DNA of 64,000 nucleotides from Pararge aegeria (GCF_905163445.1 NC_053195.1:8236501-8300500); one strand, 5' to 3'. Shown: positions 20,076-34,475, counted from the first letter of the stretch. The notes: a model not told the origin generated them from the sequence alone. Numbers and translations are program-made.

Positions 20076-22027
20076 GTTGTTCTTATCCCTTACCAATTGC
20101 CAGGAAAACCGTTGCTTGTCTATGTCCTGTAGGTTTATGATGCTGTCTTGATTTCTGTAGAATTGAGAATAAACGAAACCGTTATTAATACGAGTTTCTG
20201 GTCTGGTTGCAGATGTCGCTTGCCATTTTGACAATTGGCAGATACAAAGTTCGACAATGATGCACCTTGCGCGCGGCTTCGTACTTTTATTAGAATCTAA
20301 ACACTGCATCTAAATCAATATTTCTACATCTAAATAAGGTTTCCACCACTGAATATTACAAAATAAATATAATAACTGAATAATACAAATCCAAAAAACT
20401 ACAATAGAGGTTTACCATAATAACATTTGATGTTTATAGAAATAATTTGTAAAAATAAATCAAGATTAAAAAAAAACATGGTAACATAATACTTAGATTT
20501 TAAGAAATCTTCTCAAAATAGTGGTTAACCTTTAAAATATCACAATATTAATCTTTAAAAAGCTTAATAGCATGTATATGACATTTAAAACACTTCCTTA
20601 CGTAACAAAACACTATAGAATGAATAATTAATACTTTTCTTTAAAATATTACTAGAAGGTTTGAAATTAATTTTAAATTATTAATATAGTCATTAAAACC
20701 AATTTATTATCTTCAAGTTTTAAAAACCACGATTTACGATATTCGAGCATTTGCAATTCAAATTGGACCATTAATATTATCAATCCCTGTGACAAATAGG
20801 AGCTAATTCAGCAATTGGAGTTTGGAAGTAATTAGTGTTAAAATAATCGTTTGCAACGCGATCCAGCCTTAATCTGCCTTCTTTTATAAATCTATAGGAA
20901 AACAATATAGATAAATCAACAAATTTTTAAATCAGAGAGATCAAGTATGGATTGTCATTGAATTCGGTTACTAGACTGGGACTGTGCCCAAACACTCTCC
21001 GAACCCAAAACAAAATAAGGTAGTATTCCCTTAAAACCGCAATTTTATATTCTAGAGGTGGACAAATAAATTTCTCCACGCATATAATGTTGACTTGTCT
21101 GGTACTGCAGATTTTAATTTTGGACGACAGTAATCAAATAACATCAAGGTCACAGGCAGGGTCATTGAATAATTTATTAACACTCTAGATTTTTGTATTT
21201 TCTTCTAGTACAGTCTGGTAAGAAAATAAGAATGAAGAAGATCAGGTATCCTAAACTTTAATACCTAGTTTCAATAAGTACAATGTTTGGACTACCTGAA
21301 CGGCAGCACATGCTTAACTGCACAAACGAGATAATAAATTTATCAATGGAACTCTAGATAACGTTGTTGGAGCAGCCAAAATTTATTTCTAGCATAGCGT
21401 TGGCTATTCTATAAGAAAAACGTCAACAAAAGACCTGTGTCTGTAATGACGTAAATAATAAAACTCTATGGTCAGAATGGGATTTTAGTATTTATATGAT
21501 TATATCAGTTACTGTTATTATTTTGCTATAATTTTATTAATTGATCAAAAGATTAATTCCGTGCTACTCTCTAAAAATAAAATAAAAAAATCTTTCATAA
21601 TTTTACAGCGAAGAAAGTTTTGTATCTTATTCTTATCAGGGCTTAGTTACGACATCGTAATATAAATTTTCGAGATAAAGTGTGATTTAACTTTATAGTT
21701 TACGATAAATTGTTGCAATAAATACTCATTTCTGTATTTCGCCTCAAGGTAGATTTACCACTTAAGACTGTTATTTCAATTCCTCATTAGGTTTTCACTA
21801 GCACTAATGTAAAGAAAAGAGAGATATTCTACAACTTAATCAAAAACATGCAATTTTAAATTACTAAGTTAAAAAATGTATTGTTATATTCAGCTGATGA
21901 GAAGATATTAGATCTGAAATGAAATAATATTCTTCTCAATTTCTGGTTCATATTTAAAGAGATGTGTGACTTATTCCCGATATTGTTCGGAAGCCCCTTT
22001 CTTATAGTGCATTGTGTAAGAAATCTG

Positions 22028-22092
22028 GAAGCGCAGTGGCTTAACACACCTGACCGCAGAGACGAGGTAACCAGTTTCACCACCTGGCCGCA
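22028..22092 (+). mobile_element. tRNA-like SINE head remnant
   Basis: 'GAAGCGCAGTGGCTTAACAC' resembles a tRNA D-arm with box A. About 35 nt later 'ACCAGTTTCACCACCTGG' sits where a box B T-arm (GGTTCGAnnCC) should be, but the conserved bases are damaged. It is a decayed tRNA-derived SINE head rather than a working tRNA gene, because no full cloverleaf can be drawn. Confidence 0.35.
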
Positions 22093-24948
22093 CACATACG
22101 CTGCAAAATATAGATTTGTTGCTTAAAGGTACTTTATAAATGCAAATATTTATGTGGGTAGTAGTATCTTTTAGTCATGAGTACTTTCACCCGTATTTCG
22201 TTACCTCGTAAGTAGCGAAGTAAACAAGTTTTTTTTTGCTGTAAACTGAATCTTTATCACAATAACAAATTATTTTCTGCAAATTTTAAAATATTGCACT
22301 AGAAGCAACAAACTGTTGGCTGTACGTTTTCATTTTACCTATTGACCTATTTATTAATATTCAGTTATTATTACATTATCTTCATTATAAATATCAAGTC
22401 TATTAACAAACAAAAACGTTGATCCGTTTGTGAAAGCAATATGCTATCTAATGAACAATTGATTAAAAGATCTGCAATTATAACTTCTATTAAACAGTCT
22501 TATTAATATTCAGTACACTTTCATTCGATTACACCAAGTCTGCCAAATTAATGATATTACTTTGTTTTTATTTCATGTTTATACTTTCTACAGTAATTAC
22601 AGAAAAAATAGCAATGCGAAAATATTATTTTGGTGTGAAAGTTTTTCAATAACTTAAATAACAATGGATATTATATTAGTCATCGTTTTAAAGCTTTGCT
22701 CATAGTGTTCGATGTTATGTAACTTATTCGTTAGATAGTTTTCTAGGTGTCTTTTTACCGACAATTTCTAAACGCTATAATGAAAAAAAATTACGTGAGC
22801 CTAAAAAACAAAAATTGAATTTAATGAAAAAAAGGTTTGCCGGTAACTATCCGGTGGTATCCAGCAATAAAATACAATAATATTTTGTTTTATAACATGC
22901 ACAACAGCTACAAACAACTTAAGCACTATGTTTTGTCAATATGTACTTACTTAATAACTTCGACTTCTTAACAAGTTAATAACATTAATTGTCGCATTTA
23001 TGAAAAACAATAGAACTGTTGGTAATATACTTAAAATAGATATACACATGTTTCATTCCATTTAGCATTGGAATGGAAAAAAACTGTAAGACGTACATTT
23101 ATTTGTACACGCATATCTTTATCCTGAATCATCCCATTTGTTGGGACCCTCAAAAAGGGTTTGCTTTGTGGTTGGAAATTCCAGAGGTCCCTGTGATTCA
23201 ACAATCTTTCAATTATTTACCAGTGTCATTAATGTTTTATTTTTGGTAAAGAACTTTACAGTCTTGAGAACCTATTAAATACTAATTATTGCTTACCCAT
23301 TTTAATATACGTAACAGCAATTCGACCTCTTGACTAGCATCATAAGCGTTGTTTAATGAAATCGAATGTTTACTTCAGCAAAGTTTCTGAGTGTACGAAT
23401 AGACTAATAGCTAACATAATTGCAACAATATAATTTAAGTTATACGCAATAGCAATTTACAAGTAACAAATGAGTCTTATGTGCATAAGAAACGGAGCTC
23501 GTGCTCGTTTTTTTAGCTCACATAAACATGACTTTAATATAAAAAAAAATCTATTTCTCAAATTTTGCTGTTAGTCGTAACATCGCTTTAGTCACTGTGA
23601 TAATTGTGAGGCCGAGTCTGAAGGACGAAATCAGTAGATTGCGCTAGTAATACAATGTTAACCCAAGTTGATGACTTTGGATGTCTGACTTTAACTTTTA
23701 TTTTTTTCGGTTCCTCTGGGAATAATTTGAGTCATCTGTCACGGTCATTATGACTTACACCAGAGTTTTATAGTTAGTTAAGACTTAAGAGTCAGATTTC
23801 TCATTCTTTTCTTTTACTCTTTTAGCTCTAAATTATTATATAAAATTTTATTACAAGTATTAATTAGCTTACGTATTATTGTAAGTATGAAAACAGCATA
23901 CTTCTTTTTAGTAGTGCAACGCTTAATCCAAGCAAGTCTTTATTTAATGAACAAATCCATGCATATTAAATTGTATCAGCATTAGGTTGGCGGGTAAGCT
24001 CATTAATTTGGTTAGTTACATTTCAAATATATACGCTATCTGCGACCTTAAACTAATTTGCTCGAGGTTTGTTATTTTTTTGAATGCATACTCTAATACT
24101 CTTCTGGTTTCTTCGGCAAGGTTTTCCTTAATACTAATTATAAACACTGATTTATGAAACTTTTGACTCTCGTCATGGATGCATAATAAAATACAGTATA
24201 TTGTTATAAGACGTGATCATGACATACATGCTGAATGGCTAAATCGCATTAAGTTAAATACTTTATATTAGCACTTTCATGAGCAACCTAAATATTTAAC
24301 AATTTCCTCCGTTTCCGTAATGTTAGTACGGTTTAAAAACTAGGGCACTAATGTAATCCTTGCATACAATTTGTAAAGTTTATGTAAATGTACTTGTGTA
24401 CAACATATCACCATCGCTTAAAATGGTTACAGTTAACATTTACGGTCATAACACTTCTGTTTACTTAACGGTGATATAAAATGGGTAAAGTTGAAGACAA
24501 CAACTTTGCTGTCAAATGTGAACTTATTATCTATAGTAGTACTCTTGCGGATTAGAATATACTATGTGAGAATTGCGATTTTTTTAATTTCTACACCTAA
24601 ATCTTAACAATTTTTGTCTGTTGTGTTGTTTAGGTGTTCGTAAATATATGCCTGTATAAGTATTAAAAGTAGGTATCTTTTGTTACTAACGGATATATCA
24701 AGGTGTCGAAAGTCAAAGCTCTTTAAAAGATGTCCGTAGCAGGAGTATGCTCACCTTTATTTTCTCCAGCTTGGTCTTAAGGCTGCATGTATTGTTAATT
24801 TAATACAATTAAGAAGCCTCACTGGGAACAAAATAACGCTGAACTTAAATCACTGATGTCAATTTCAGTAAAAATATATTGATAACTAACAGGACGCTTG
24901 GCATGTTTGGCGGCAGTTCCAATAGAGTCAATACAAACATATTTTTAA
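22093..24948. other. No recognisable feature
   Basis: About 2.9 kb of AT-rich, repeat-poor presumed intronic DNA. No splice-bounded frame, no repeat ends. Confidence 0.4.
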
Positions 24949-25125
24949 CAGACTTCAAAAAGGAGGACCGACCGACAGACCTTAATTCATCGCAATCTTT
25001 TTTTTAAGTATGTTACCCGATTAGTCGAAGACGCCTGAACAGATTTCAAAAATTCTTCTTTGGTTTTAAAGGGCAAACTTTTCAAGTAGTCCCATTTAAA
25101 TTTTATCGAAATCGGTCAAGTTGTT
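24949..25125 (+). repeat. Lepidopteran repeat 'GACTTCAAAAAGGAGGA...'
   Basis: It begins 'CAGACTTCAAAAAGGAGGAC', then 'TTAAGTATGTTACCCGATTA' and 'TCCCATTTAAATTTTATCG' and 'AAATCGGTCAAG'. I recognise this arrangement as a common lepidopteran interspersed repeat; its class is not evident here. Confidence 0.55.
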
Positions 25126-27189
25126 ATTAAAAAATCAACAATAATGTAACCCAAATTTTATGTAAGTAATGTAAAGCAAATTTTTTAGTTCCTGGACGTA
25201 TCTTGAAGGTGGTTTTTTTTTTGATAATTTATAGTGTACCTACAGTAATAGGCACTTTGGCCATGAGTCAAGGGATTTTACTTAAATATAATCAGTGTCC
25301 TGTGGCTTAAAACATAACCGGATGCAAAGCAAGTATTACCAATTGAGTCGCTTTCCCACGCACTCGGAACCCACGCCTGTGATGTACTAATAAGTACAGA
25401 GCTACTGGTTTAGACTGTCATATGGTTACAATTAATATTATCTTCAATTTGCAGATTTTCCCTCTCTGCAAATTGAGCCAATTCTGCTTTTTACAAATTT
25501 CTAACCCGCAAACACCAAATTGATAGTGTTCAAATAGCGCTATCCTTGTCTATGTAATACATTGTGAAAAGGACAGCACTTTTAGACCTGTCAACAGAGA
25601 ATTGAATATAGTTTTGATTAGAGTATTGTGTACCTACCTACGTCAGAATCGGCAAAAATATTATTAGAAAATATGTTCTTAATATTAACAAACTATCAAA
25701 TACAACTAAGAATATTTTCTAGCCATACATATTTCTATTACATCTGTATTATTAATAGGATTACTGAACCATATATTACAATAGATTGAACTCCTTTATA
25801 CTTAGATAACTTAGATCGTGATGTCTGGATGCACAAAGTAAGAGATATTTTGTAGACATGAGAAGAAAATAGAAGGGTCGTGTCGGAGATATAGCATAAA
25901 CCTATACCATCTCCTCTATATAGATATGGTGAAAACTGTCAGTTATACACAGGGGACATTATTCTATCAATGAAATTATATACCTATCGTTTTTGGCAAT
26001 CGCCTCTTCAATTCCAGCTACTATTTAAATAAGAAGCAGAAATACAGATTGCACCTTAATTAAAATCTTTTGTCACGTTATCATAAATTGGCTTGATTAT
26101 GTGTCCACCCAAATTCCTAAATCCTTGCAATAAGAAAATGCCCTATTTACTATTCCATAGCAATAACCAACACAGGAGTTTGTGCCTAAGAAAGTTAATT
26201 TCGTTTGACACAGTTATAAAGCAACAGTAAAATCGTAATACAATAAAACAGTGTAACAGTATTAGTTCAATTGGTCACGTATTGAGTACAGTAACACGAT
26301 GAATGTAAAACATACGTTCATACAGTTTTTTCATGAAAATGTTTATTGCCATCAATTGGGATGCTTTAAATATATATAAAATGTCGTGGATGTGAAGAAA
26401 TAGTTGGTAGGAAATGAGTTTAAACTGTATTTTTGAAACAGCCAGCTAATAAATCCATAGACAGAATAAAAAGAAAATTAAATGAACTAAGATGGAACAA
26501 ATAAAGTGTCCGTTAGACTTCAGAAAGTTTGTAAATCAACTTTAGGCGTGCAAAACGTCACAGTCTTACTAGATCGATTATAAAGGACAGAGGGTGATAA
26601 CTAAAGTCCTTAAATACTTGTAACCTTCTCGCATATCAGTTTTCATCAAAAAGATTCTCTTACACTCGCTAATAAGGGCAAACAAAGGGTGAGGAAGATC
26701 CAGACAACCAATGTTCTTCATACATGCGCTATATTTGAAAATATTTTTAAGTTAGTGATGTATCTTATTACTTATCCATGTTAGACTATAACATTTCAGC
26801 ATATAATTTACAAATTTATTTATAACTTGCAGTTGCCCGCGACTGTATCAACGTTGGTAGACGATAATAAATATTCCTGTATAAACTTTCGCACCCTTTT
26901 GTACACGTCCTTTCCGGGTTGTTTTTCAAAAGAAATATTTCTTGGCAATTTTTATTGAACTATTAATCTAACTAGAGATTTTCCTGCCTCTAATTTTAAA
27001 AAGCATGCAACTTATGTCCAATCTTTCAAACCATATCCTAGAGGTGTATCTCAATTAGTTGCTAATAAAAAATAACTGCAGAGTTCTAATGCTCAAAACA
27101 TGATATTTGACACGGTTCCTATATATGTGTATGTTTTTGTTGTTTATATGTAATGTATACATTTTGCCAAAACTTATCAAATGAGACCA
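25126..27189. other. Mostly featureless; one short repeat head at 26822-26850
   Basis: 'GCAGTTGCCCGCGACT' at about 26830 is a fragment of the head of the 3446-4238 repeat type. No other feature is supported. Confidence 0.4.
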
Positions 27190-27395
27190 AACTAGACTGG
27201 TTGCATAGATGCATTACAGAGTTCCTATGGCCACCTTCCAGCTCCGCCTCATCTCCGTCAGGACTATCACCTCCATGCCACAAAACAGCACTGTCAATAC
27301 AGCGCAATTGGGAACCCAGAGATGCGTCAAATTAAACTTGCATAATTTGATTACAGGTAGACTAGATACTGGGATAGGTGAAACTAAATAGTAGC
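27190..27395 (+). repeat. Interspersed repeat 'GAGTTCCTATGGCCACC...'
   Basis: 'CATTACAGAGTTCCTATGGC', 'CACCTTCCAGCTCCGCCTCA', a CTGTCAATAC block, 'TTGCATAATTTGATTACAGG' and 'TAGACTAGATAC' follow one another as in a lepidopteran repeat I recall. Open frames on both strands here (about 60 codons) are shadows of it. Confidence 0.45.
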
Positions 27396-28725
27396 TGGTA
27401 AAAAGGAAATCTTTTACGACTAACTAAATAAGATCAAAATACAGACCGTTACTAGGGTAACAGCCCCATTATGCAGTGTAATAAGTCGTACAGAAACGCT
27501 TGTAGTAAAGACCAAATCAAAATAATAATAATCATGATTATGAATAATGCAATAGAGAAAATCTTTTATTCGCAGAAGTAACGTAACTATATAATATTGT
27601 GACAATCAGTTTATCAGTTCTTCATAGATATCAATCGTTATACTATTCGTATCTGATTAGTTTGTTCAGACACACTCGTAAATAATAATGTCAATTATCA
27701 ACATGCAATAACATAACAGTCTTTATGTAATCTATTGTCTTTTTAGCCCTGCTCCGAAAGAAAACGGTATGTAATAATGTCGCAACTTTCTCTTGATAAC
27801 ACATGCATTCGAATAAAAGAAAACCTTATTGGTTTTAGTAATTTTATTTATTGTTGTACTTACTAAACTAAATCTTACATGGCACAATCGTATCAGTACA
27901 GGTAAAAAAATGGAGTATACGTTCCGTAACTCGTATTTTTAAAATTTCAAAATATAACAGTTAATACATACTCTATTTATTACCGCGGATGACTCCGACC
28001 TCTGCAGACTATTATACAATTCGTCTATTGCCCCCTGAGTTCATTATAATCACGTAAAAAAAAACAATATTTCAGAGCGGTTAATTGACTTCCGCACAAT
28101 TAATGGAAAGAATACAAGCACAAGTCACTTTCATCGATCTTCGTCTAACAATCCGCTCGGTCATTTACTATTAAATTATCGTGTCTTGTTAAAAAGTGTA
28201 TGCAAAGTTTAATCAAATGCTTCCTTTACAATTTCACTTTACGAGTTACTTTGTTAGTCAATGGCAAATTTAAGTGACACTGTCACGATATCTGAACAAT
28301 AATTTATAAGTGACGTTACGTTTTATTCACGTGTTGATAGCATTGTGACCATGCAAAAAACGTGAAATAAACTTAATATTGAAGAAGACTCCAGCCTGAA
28401 CTTAATCGCAATCGAGTGTGCTTCGTCCTCGGTGCAATCTCTCCTCACCTTGGTAGTATACACCATAAATTTTATATATAACTATGAATTTGGTATTACT
28501 CATATCTATTCTTTGTCCTAAATATAAGGCGCAAGCCGCACGAAATTGATGTGGCTTGGACATCCCAAGGACTTTCTCAGTTTTTTAATTTAAATTTCAT
28601 ACAAAATACATGGATACATTCACTAGTTGCTCTTTTAATACTTGCAAATTCCGTACTTTCATTAGCTTTAAGACGGAGGTACTCGTGTATTGAGAACTTT
28701 AAATTTGGTAAAAAAATATAAATCT

Positions 28726-28768
28726 GAATGCAACGTATAGTATATAGTATATAATATACGTTGCATTC
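28726..28768. repeat. Perfect 14-bp inverted repeat
   Basis: GAATGCAACGTATA (28726-28739) and TATACGTTGCATTC (28755-28768) with a 15-nt AT spacer that can pair partly. 27400-29890 otherwise shows no feature. Confidence 0.7.
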
Positions 28769-29892
28769 ATATTGCATAAGCAATAAAATAAGTAAAAAAA
28801 GAATGCGCGTTTCGATGGCTATTTTCCTATATTAATAGAATGTGAAGATATACATACCATAGGACAATCCTACGCCCACGGGGGTGAACGTCCAAACTAC
28901 AGTTAACATTTAATTTAATTACACTTCGGTCTCATGCACCGACGTGACTGACAGTCTTAATAAGTCCGGGAAGCCGGACTAAATAAGGATATAATATGTT
29001 CATTAAGTTGTTCTGCTGATTCATTTTTGACGACGTTGTCTGCATATTATATCAAGCAATCAAAAATACAAACCTATCCAATTATCCTATCCTTCTCAAC
29101 CAGATAATGCCTAAGATCATAAGTTAACCGTGTAGACTTGGTTTCAATTTGACATGATAACTGGTATACGCGATTTTACGTAAATCCAGTAAATCATCAT
29201 AGTATCTGTCTCGAGCTATGATGTTAAGTTTTTCTGCTTACAAATTCGCAGAAAGTACCTCGCGACCCGTAGTACAGAGTTAGGACTTAGGAAGACGGCG
29301 TTGTTCCTAGTCAGAGAACGTTAAGACCTTGGTTCTGTCCATTATCCCTAAATATGGAATTTGTTAAAACCCGCCAATCTGCATTGAAACAGTGAAAAAG
29401 CTCTAAATCCCACTCATATTATATAGAGAGCTTTCCCCTGTGGCATAGGGTGTTTATTTGACCAGAATGAGCAGACATAAATAAAATAATAATTTCTTTC
29501 TCCAATACGAATTTAAAAATAGTTATAGGCGATTTTGGTGGAATAGACGCCTGTCCCTCTGTAATTGCTAAAATAAATTGAGATAAATTAAAATGGCCCA
29601 AAATTTTCAATGCGTCGTGTTACCTTAATAGGCTGAGGATGATGATTAATAAATATTTTCTTCTTAATGTAGGTAAGAGTAACTAAAGACTATAAAGTTT
29701 TATAATCAAGTTTATTCCGCATAAAAACGCAAAGGGCCCGGAGTAACGTCCGCTAGTAATCGTAAAACTTAATTAAAATTCAGATGCACACACCGCGCGT
29801 CCACTTATGGCCGACGCGACTAGACTCGGTTATAAATTTCCATTCACAAACATGCGGTGTTTCCATTTATATAGGTATAAAAATATAACATA

Positions 29893-30036
29893 ATATATAT
29901 ATCAGCAATACACACATAGCCATCTAGCCCCAAAATAAGCGCAGTTTGTGCTATTACCTTTCTTCTTAGATCCTAATTGATGAATATTTTATGAATAATA
30001 TACAGATAAACACGGGCACACTGAATACATCCATGT
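29893..30036 (-). mobile_element. SINE-A, degraded
   Basis: The reverse complement has 'AATGAACATGGATGTATTCA', 'ATTCATAAAATATTCATCAA', 'GCTTATTTTGGGGCTAGATG' and 'GCTATGTGTGTATTGCTG', matching the SINE-A body at 4876-5126 with many changes and an altered 'TTAGTACCCATAACAC' section. Confidence 0.7.
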
Positions 30037-30455
30037 TCATTACACAAACGGTTTCCAGTTGTGATTGTTACCTCTGATTTAGAGAGCAGCGTCAATCAAC
30101 GGTCAAAAAAATACAAACATAGCATTAAATATTGTAATAGAAATATGTAAAGTAGAGATAAAACGTGAAATCTTTAGAACAAGTTAAGATATGACCACAG
30201 ACAAGAAACCTTATTCACTAAAATGTACGGGTTTAGGATCAAACATGTTGAAGTTAGATTTTTTTTAGAGTTTGATGCCTAGACATAAAAAAAATTACAT
30301 ATTTAAAGGCTGAAAATATATTTTATCGAAACAACATTTTTGACGAGATGACTTACGTTACACACATAGGTAATAATAGTAATCTAGGAGCAGAAAGTTT
30401 TGGTTGAAATAAGCCTTTCTCAAATCCAGAAATAAAAATAAAAAATAGGAACTAG

Positions 30456-31300
30456 AGTCGTGAAAATGTAATAGGCCGTGGACGTTTTGACATTTGTCAT
30501 CGCGACGTAACTAGTTATGGAACCATTAGACTCGGGACTCTCGATAAATCAATTCAAGTTTGTATCAGTACCTACTTGATTGATATGATTATGTATTGTA
30601 AAGTGTTCGTTCGTTCAAAGTATTCCTTTAACTTCACAACCAATACGCGTGACTGGCTGTTGATTATACGTCCACTTTTCAACATGTTGAAACAGAGTTA
30701 GTACTATATAACAACAAACACAAAAATCGAGTCATCACTATGTTTAAGTTAATGTCCAAAATAGAAGAGCCATAGTTAACGTAATAGTAAACAATATATA
30801 TCAAACTTAAACGAGCGCACAGTCAACTTTACAAGATGAGAAACGAAAAACTGCGCAGTGCGCGCGGGGACGCTTCAGTCATGTGCCGCTTGGTCAGATA
30901 CATCAACTGAGACTCATTATTTAGAACCCATTTTGAGAACCAAGCTCATTCTCTGCAGTAAAGATAACTACACAATATTTAATTTCGATATTCAGTAAAA
31001 AAATGGTTACAGCTCTAATATAAAAAAAAGACTGAGAACGTAACTGTTTTCGGAACGTTTCGCAAGAATTATAAATTGCATGCTACTATAAAGAAAGCGC
31101 AAAAAGAATACTCGCGATATATTCTTTTATATTATTTAACGTCCCAAAAATTTTTTTTTTTATTTTTTAAAACACTATGTAATTGATTTTTATTTTATTG
31201 TTTCTTTCAGTTTCGTTCCAAGTTACATTCTATGACCGTTTTGACATTTGTGCAAGACCTTGCACAAATGTCAAAACGGGCCTATTACATTTTTACGACT
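30456..31300. mobile_element. Candidate non-autonomous DNA transposon with ~40-bp terminal inverted repeats
   Basis: The left end AGTCGTGAAAATGTAATAGG plus CC matches the reverse complement of the right end (AGTCGTAAAAATGTAATAGG plus CC) with one difference. After a 5-nt insertion on the left, both continue CGTTTTGACATTTGT. The 845-bp interior has no transposase-like frame. The right terminus is itself a 21-bp palindrome (31236-31279). No certain target duplication is visible, although TA is present near both ends. Confidence 0.6.
31236..31279. repeat. 21-bp perfect palindrome at the transposon terminus
   Basis: CCGTTTTGACATTTGTGCAAG (21 nt, 31236-31256 minus one base of quote length) pairs exactly with 31259-31279 across a 2-nt AC centre. 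Confidence 0.85.
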
Positions 31301-31498
31301 ATAGAAAGTTCAAAAACATCGCTTTAAAAAGTCCATTACTGGCAGTTTCATAGAAACCATCACAAAATGCATCACAATACATTCTATTTGCTGTTTTATT
31401 GTATATGAAAACAATAAACATCACTTGGTCGCTAAAACATACGACACAAACAATTCTCTTGGAAACATACTTCTACATTACACCTACAACTATCTTCG

Positions 31499-31725
31499 CA
31501 GAATTAAGAACATACAGAACCTTATTCTTATTCAGTCAATATGGCATGCAGTGCATTATGACCAAAAACAGTGAAAACGCCATTTTATCAAAAACGTTAA
31601 GAACATAAGAGGTAAAATAATTACTGTCTAATACTAAATGGACTTAAGTGACTAGCCGCCTGTTTTGATGCTTGCTTGCTTCAATATTAGTCGTGTACAT
31701 GATTTCTGCATGTGCGTTACCTTAT
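31499..31725. mobile_element. MITE family M, copy 3
   Basis: The left end AGAATTAAGAACATACAGAA is the best-preserved terminal repeat of the family. The right end TTTCTGCATGTGCGTTACCT is decayed. Internal 'TTCAGTCAATATGGCATGCA', 'AGAGGTAAAATAATTACTGT' and 'CTTCAATATTAGTCGTGTAC' match copy 2. No target duplication is visible. Confidence 0.65.
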
Positions 31726-33958
31726 GGATCTCTTTTGCTCATGCGTAGTTTTACATTACATTATTTCCGAACATCCAAAAAGCTTTAAACAGGCATCGTT
31801 TCAGAAAGTGGACCCACTGAACACCCAACTTAGAAATACATAACATGTCGTCTCAAGTAAACATACCCTTGTAGATCTCTATACTGTCGATACATTATAG
31901 TACGAGTAAGATAACTCAATACTACGCGAAAAATAACTAAGAATAATTATATACATCTAAGAAAACAGTTTTTTTGCAAAAAAACAATAATGAGATGAAG
32001 TAGACCTGAGACAATTCTCAGAATTCACATGATGGTGTGCATCCCAAATCCCAAAAATTCAACCTGTCGGGTGGACTCGTGGCAAATACGGAAGTAAAAG
32101 TAATAATGTCTCACTGGTTTAGCCTAAATTTTCAAGGACAAGATTCCCGTTGTTTTGGCCCTCATAAACTTCGTGACTACTAAAAATTCTTGAGTAAATT
32201 TGTCCTTTACGATCTTGGGCGAACACGCACTCAATATAATTGCTCGAACCATCAAAATTCCAGTTGTAAATGGTAATTGCTTATTACATTCTCGACTCTT
32301 AAAATCTAAGAGTGAAATGGAGTGTAAACGTTTGCTTATGGAATCATAGTCTTAGCGTTTACGGTTTGGTAGTTACTCTTCTAAGCAAAACCTATGGAAC
32401 TGCACGGGATATTAAAGTCAACTCCACGCTGACGAGGCCGCTAATAAAATATTAAATTTTCGCCCAAAATTCATATGCCAAAATTAAATCCTAGCACCCT
32501 TTACTTAAATCACTCCAGGTATGCAAATTACGGCGCCTTGTTTGCGGCTGCTTTATTAATTTTGCTAATTTGAAATATTTTACACCGGCCTTAATTATTT
32601 TACACGAATCACTGGATTATGGTTATTTAAACAAGGCTTTAATTTTTATTAAACTAGATTTTAAAAATGGGAATAATTTCTTTGGGACTTTACTGTGTAG
32701 GCTTTATCGAACCCGTAGCATGTTACTCGATTTGTTGATTACTCAAGTTAATATTAACGACACTCTAGTTAGGTTAAGCTAAGTTTATGCATTAAGCGCA
32801 ACTAAAATATATTTTATACAGTAAGCGAGGTCAAAAATATCAGTTATTTTATGTTCGTGGTTTTTTCTATTCTTAAAGGTCAAAAAATTTCCTTTTATAA
32901 TTTCTCTAATAAAATCCTTGATTATGCATTTCTTTTTTAACATTATTGCAAAATAGGATTAAAAGAAGTACGTGCTAGTAACACATGACTGACAAACTCG
33001 ACGAATTTTCATATTTTAAAATGGCGCCATACAGTCGATTAAGTTCTCTCCAAAATTAATAAAATCAGTTTCAATCGGTATGATATGAGAATTCTAATGA
33101 TGCCTTACAAATCCAAAGCTGGTCAGGTATTTAAAAGTTAGGGGATATCAAAGAAACTCGAATCATACAAATGATACATATCTGGGCACTCGTCTAATAA
33201 AATGTAAGTAGGAACTAAATGTATAAATAATGTAAAAATTTAGTAAGTACAGCATAATATATTTTGAAATTAAGAGGTCTCGCGGGAATTACCGACCTAA
33301 AATATGTTTAAGGCTTCTGAAGTATTTTTTTAAACGGATGTTTATAATTCCAAATTTCATGAGACAATATTTCTAAATCCGCGCACAAGGTATTATCCCG
33401 ACACAATAGCTTGGTGAAAAACCGATAATGGAATTCATGAGGGAAACCGACGCCACGCTCCACCCATTCATGTGTCAACGGCTCGCCTCGTAACAAGAGG
33501 TTATTGATCTAAAAATATAAAAGCTTTCCTTCTGGCATTGTCTTAAACGACCGAGTTAGGATGCTGAAGTACGTTGAACGTGTTCAAGTAATACCAAAGC
33601 GTTTAATAGCAATGTAAAGGATATTTTACACGATGCGAGTTCTTAATCTGAGGGGCAATTGTATAAAAAAATTCATATGCTTAAATGTATACAGCTTAAC
33701 ATGTATAGGTTAATAGATTGTTTGGAGCTTTAGTGCATGTTTGATTGATTTGCGTAAAGATGTTTTCAACATTCAATGTTATAAATGATAAATAAATTTA
33801 TTTTTGGTAATATAAATAACAAGTTAGTTCATAACATTCAGTTTAAGACACTATAAATTTACCTATAATCGCATTAGTGACAATAAACAGCTACTCCTAC
33901 AATCATGTAGTGTATACTGGTGAGAGTCTTTACTCTTTTGCAACCTTGTATATCAAAA
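31726..33958. other. No recognisable feature
   Basis: AT-rich presumed intronic DNA. Small open frames (for example 32570-32782 and 33308-33496) have no splice or family support. 'TTTGCTTATGGAATCATAG' near 32331 resembles 'TTTGCTTATGGAATTATAA' at about 48133, a possible fragment of a shared repeat. Confidence 0.35.
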
Positions 33959-33987
33959 GGACCTTCTGGTATAGTTCCAGAAGGTCC
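33959..33987. repeat. 11-bp perfect hairpin
   Basis: GGACCTTCTGG, a TATAGTT loop, CCAGAAGGTCC. It is GC-richer than its surroundings. The stem is too short for a microRNA precursor without flanking pairing. Confidence 0.7.
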
Positions 33988-34475
33988 AGTACTACTAATA
34001 TACACACACATACCACATAGATTAGATTAACATGTTGATTAGGTCAAGTGAGAGTAACTAGACTACACTAGAATTAAATAGAAGCAGGTGTTAAATTGCG
34101 GTTTTAAAGCAAACTTGTATATGTTGTTTATTTTACTTGCTACCGTGCAACCTAGGCTTTACACACTAAGTACAATGCTATTTATGATCCATACGCTGCA
34201 AGTAAGATTCGGCCGTGCATGCAGCTCTATTTTAAGCAAATGCTTGCATTGCACAATATTCTTGGTAGTAATACTCTCTTTAGGAAGCTTTTGCAAGTAT
34301 TTAAGGTATTTTTTGTGTTAAATAAAGATAAAAGAATTAAGCATATAAGTTCCGGCTACAATACTTGAATGTTCTCTAAAATGGAAGAGTAGAATTTATA
34401 GAGCGCTATCGAATTTTGTAAAACCTGTCATTTGCTTAGAAAGCTAACCACATTAGAAGTAAAGAGAAGGGTATT

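Noticed and set aside
22028..22092. A functional tRNA
   Set aside because: Box B is damaged and no cloverleaf can be drawn.
33959..33987. Rho-independent terminator
   Set aside because: Bacterial feature; the sequence is clearly animal and no T tract follows the stem.
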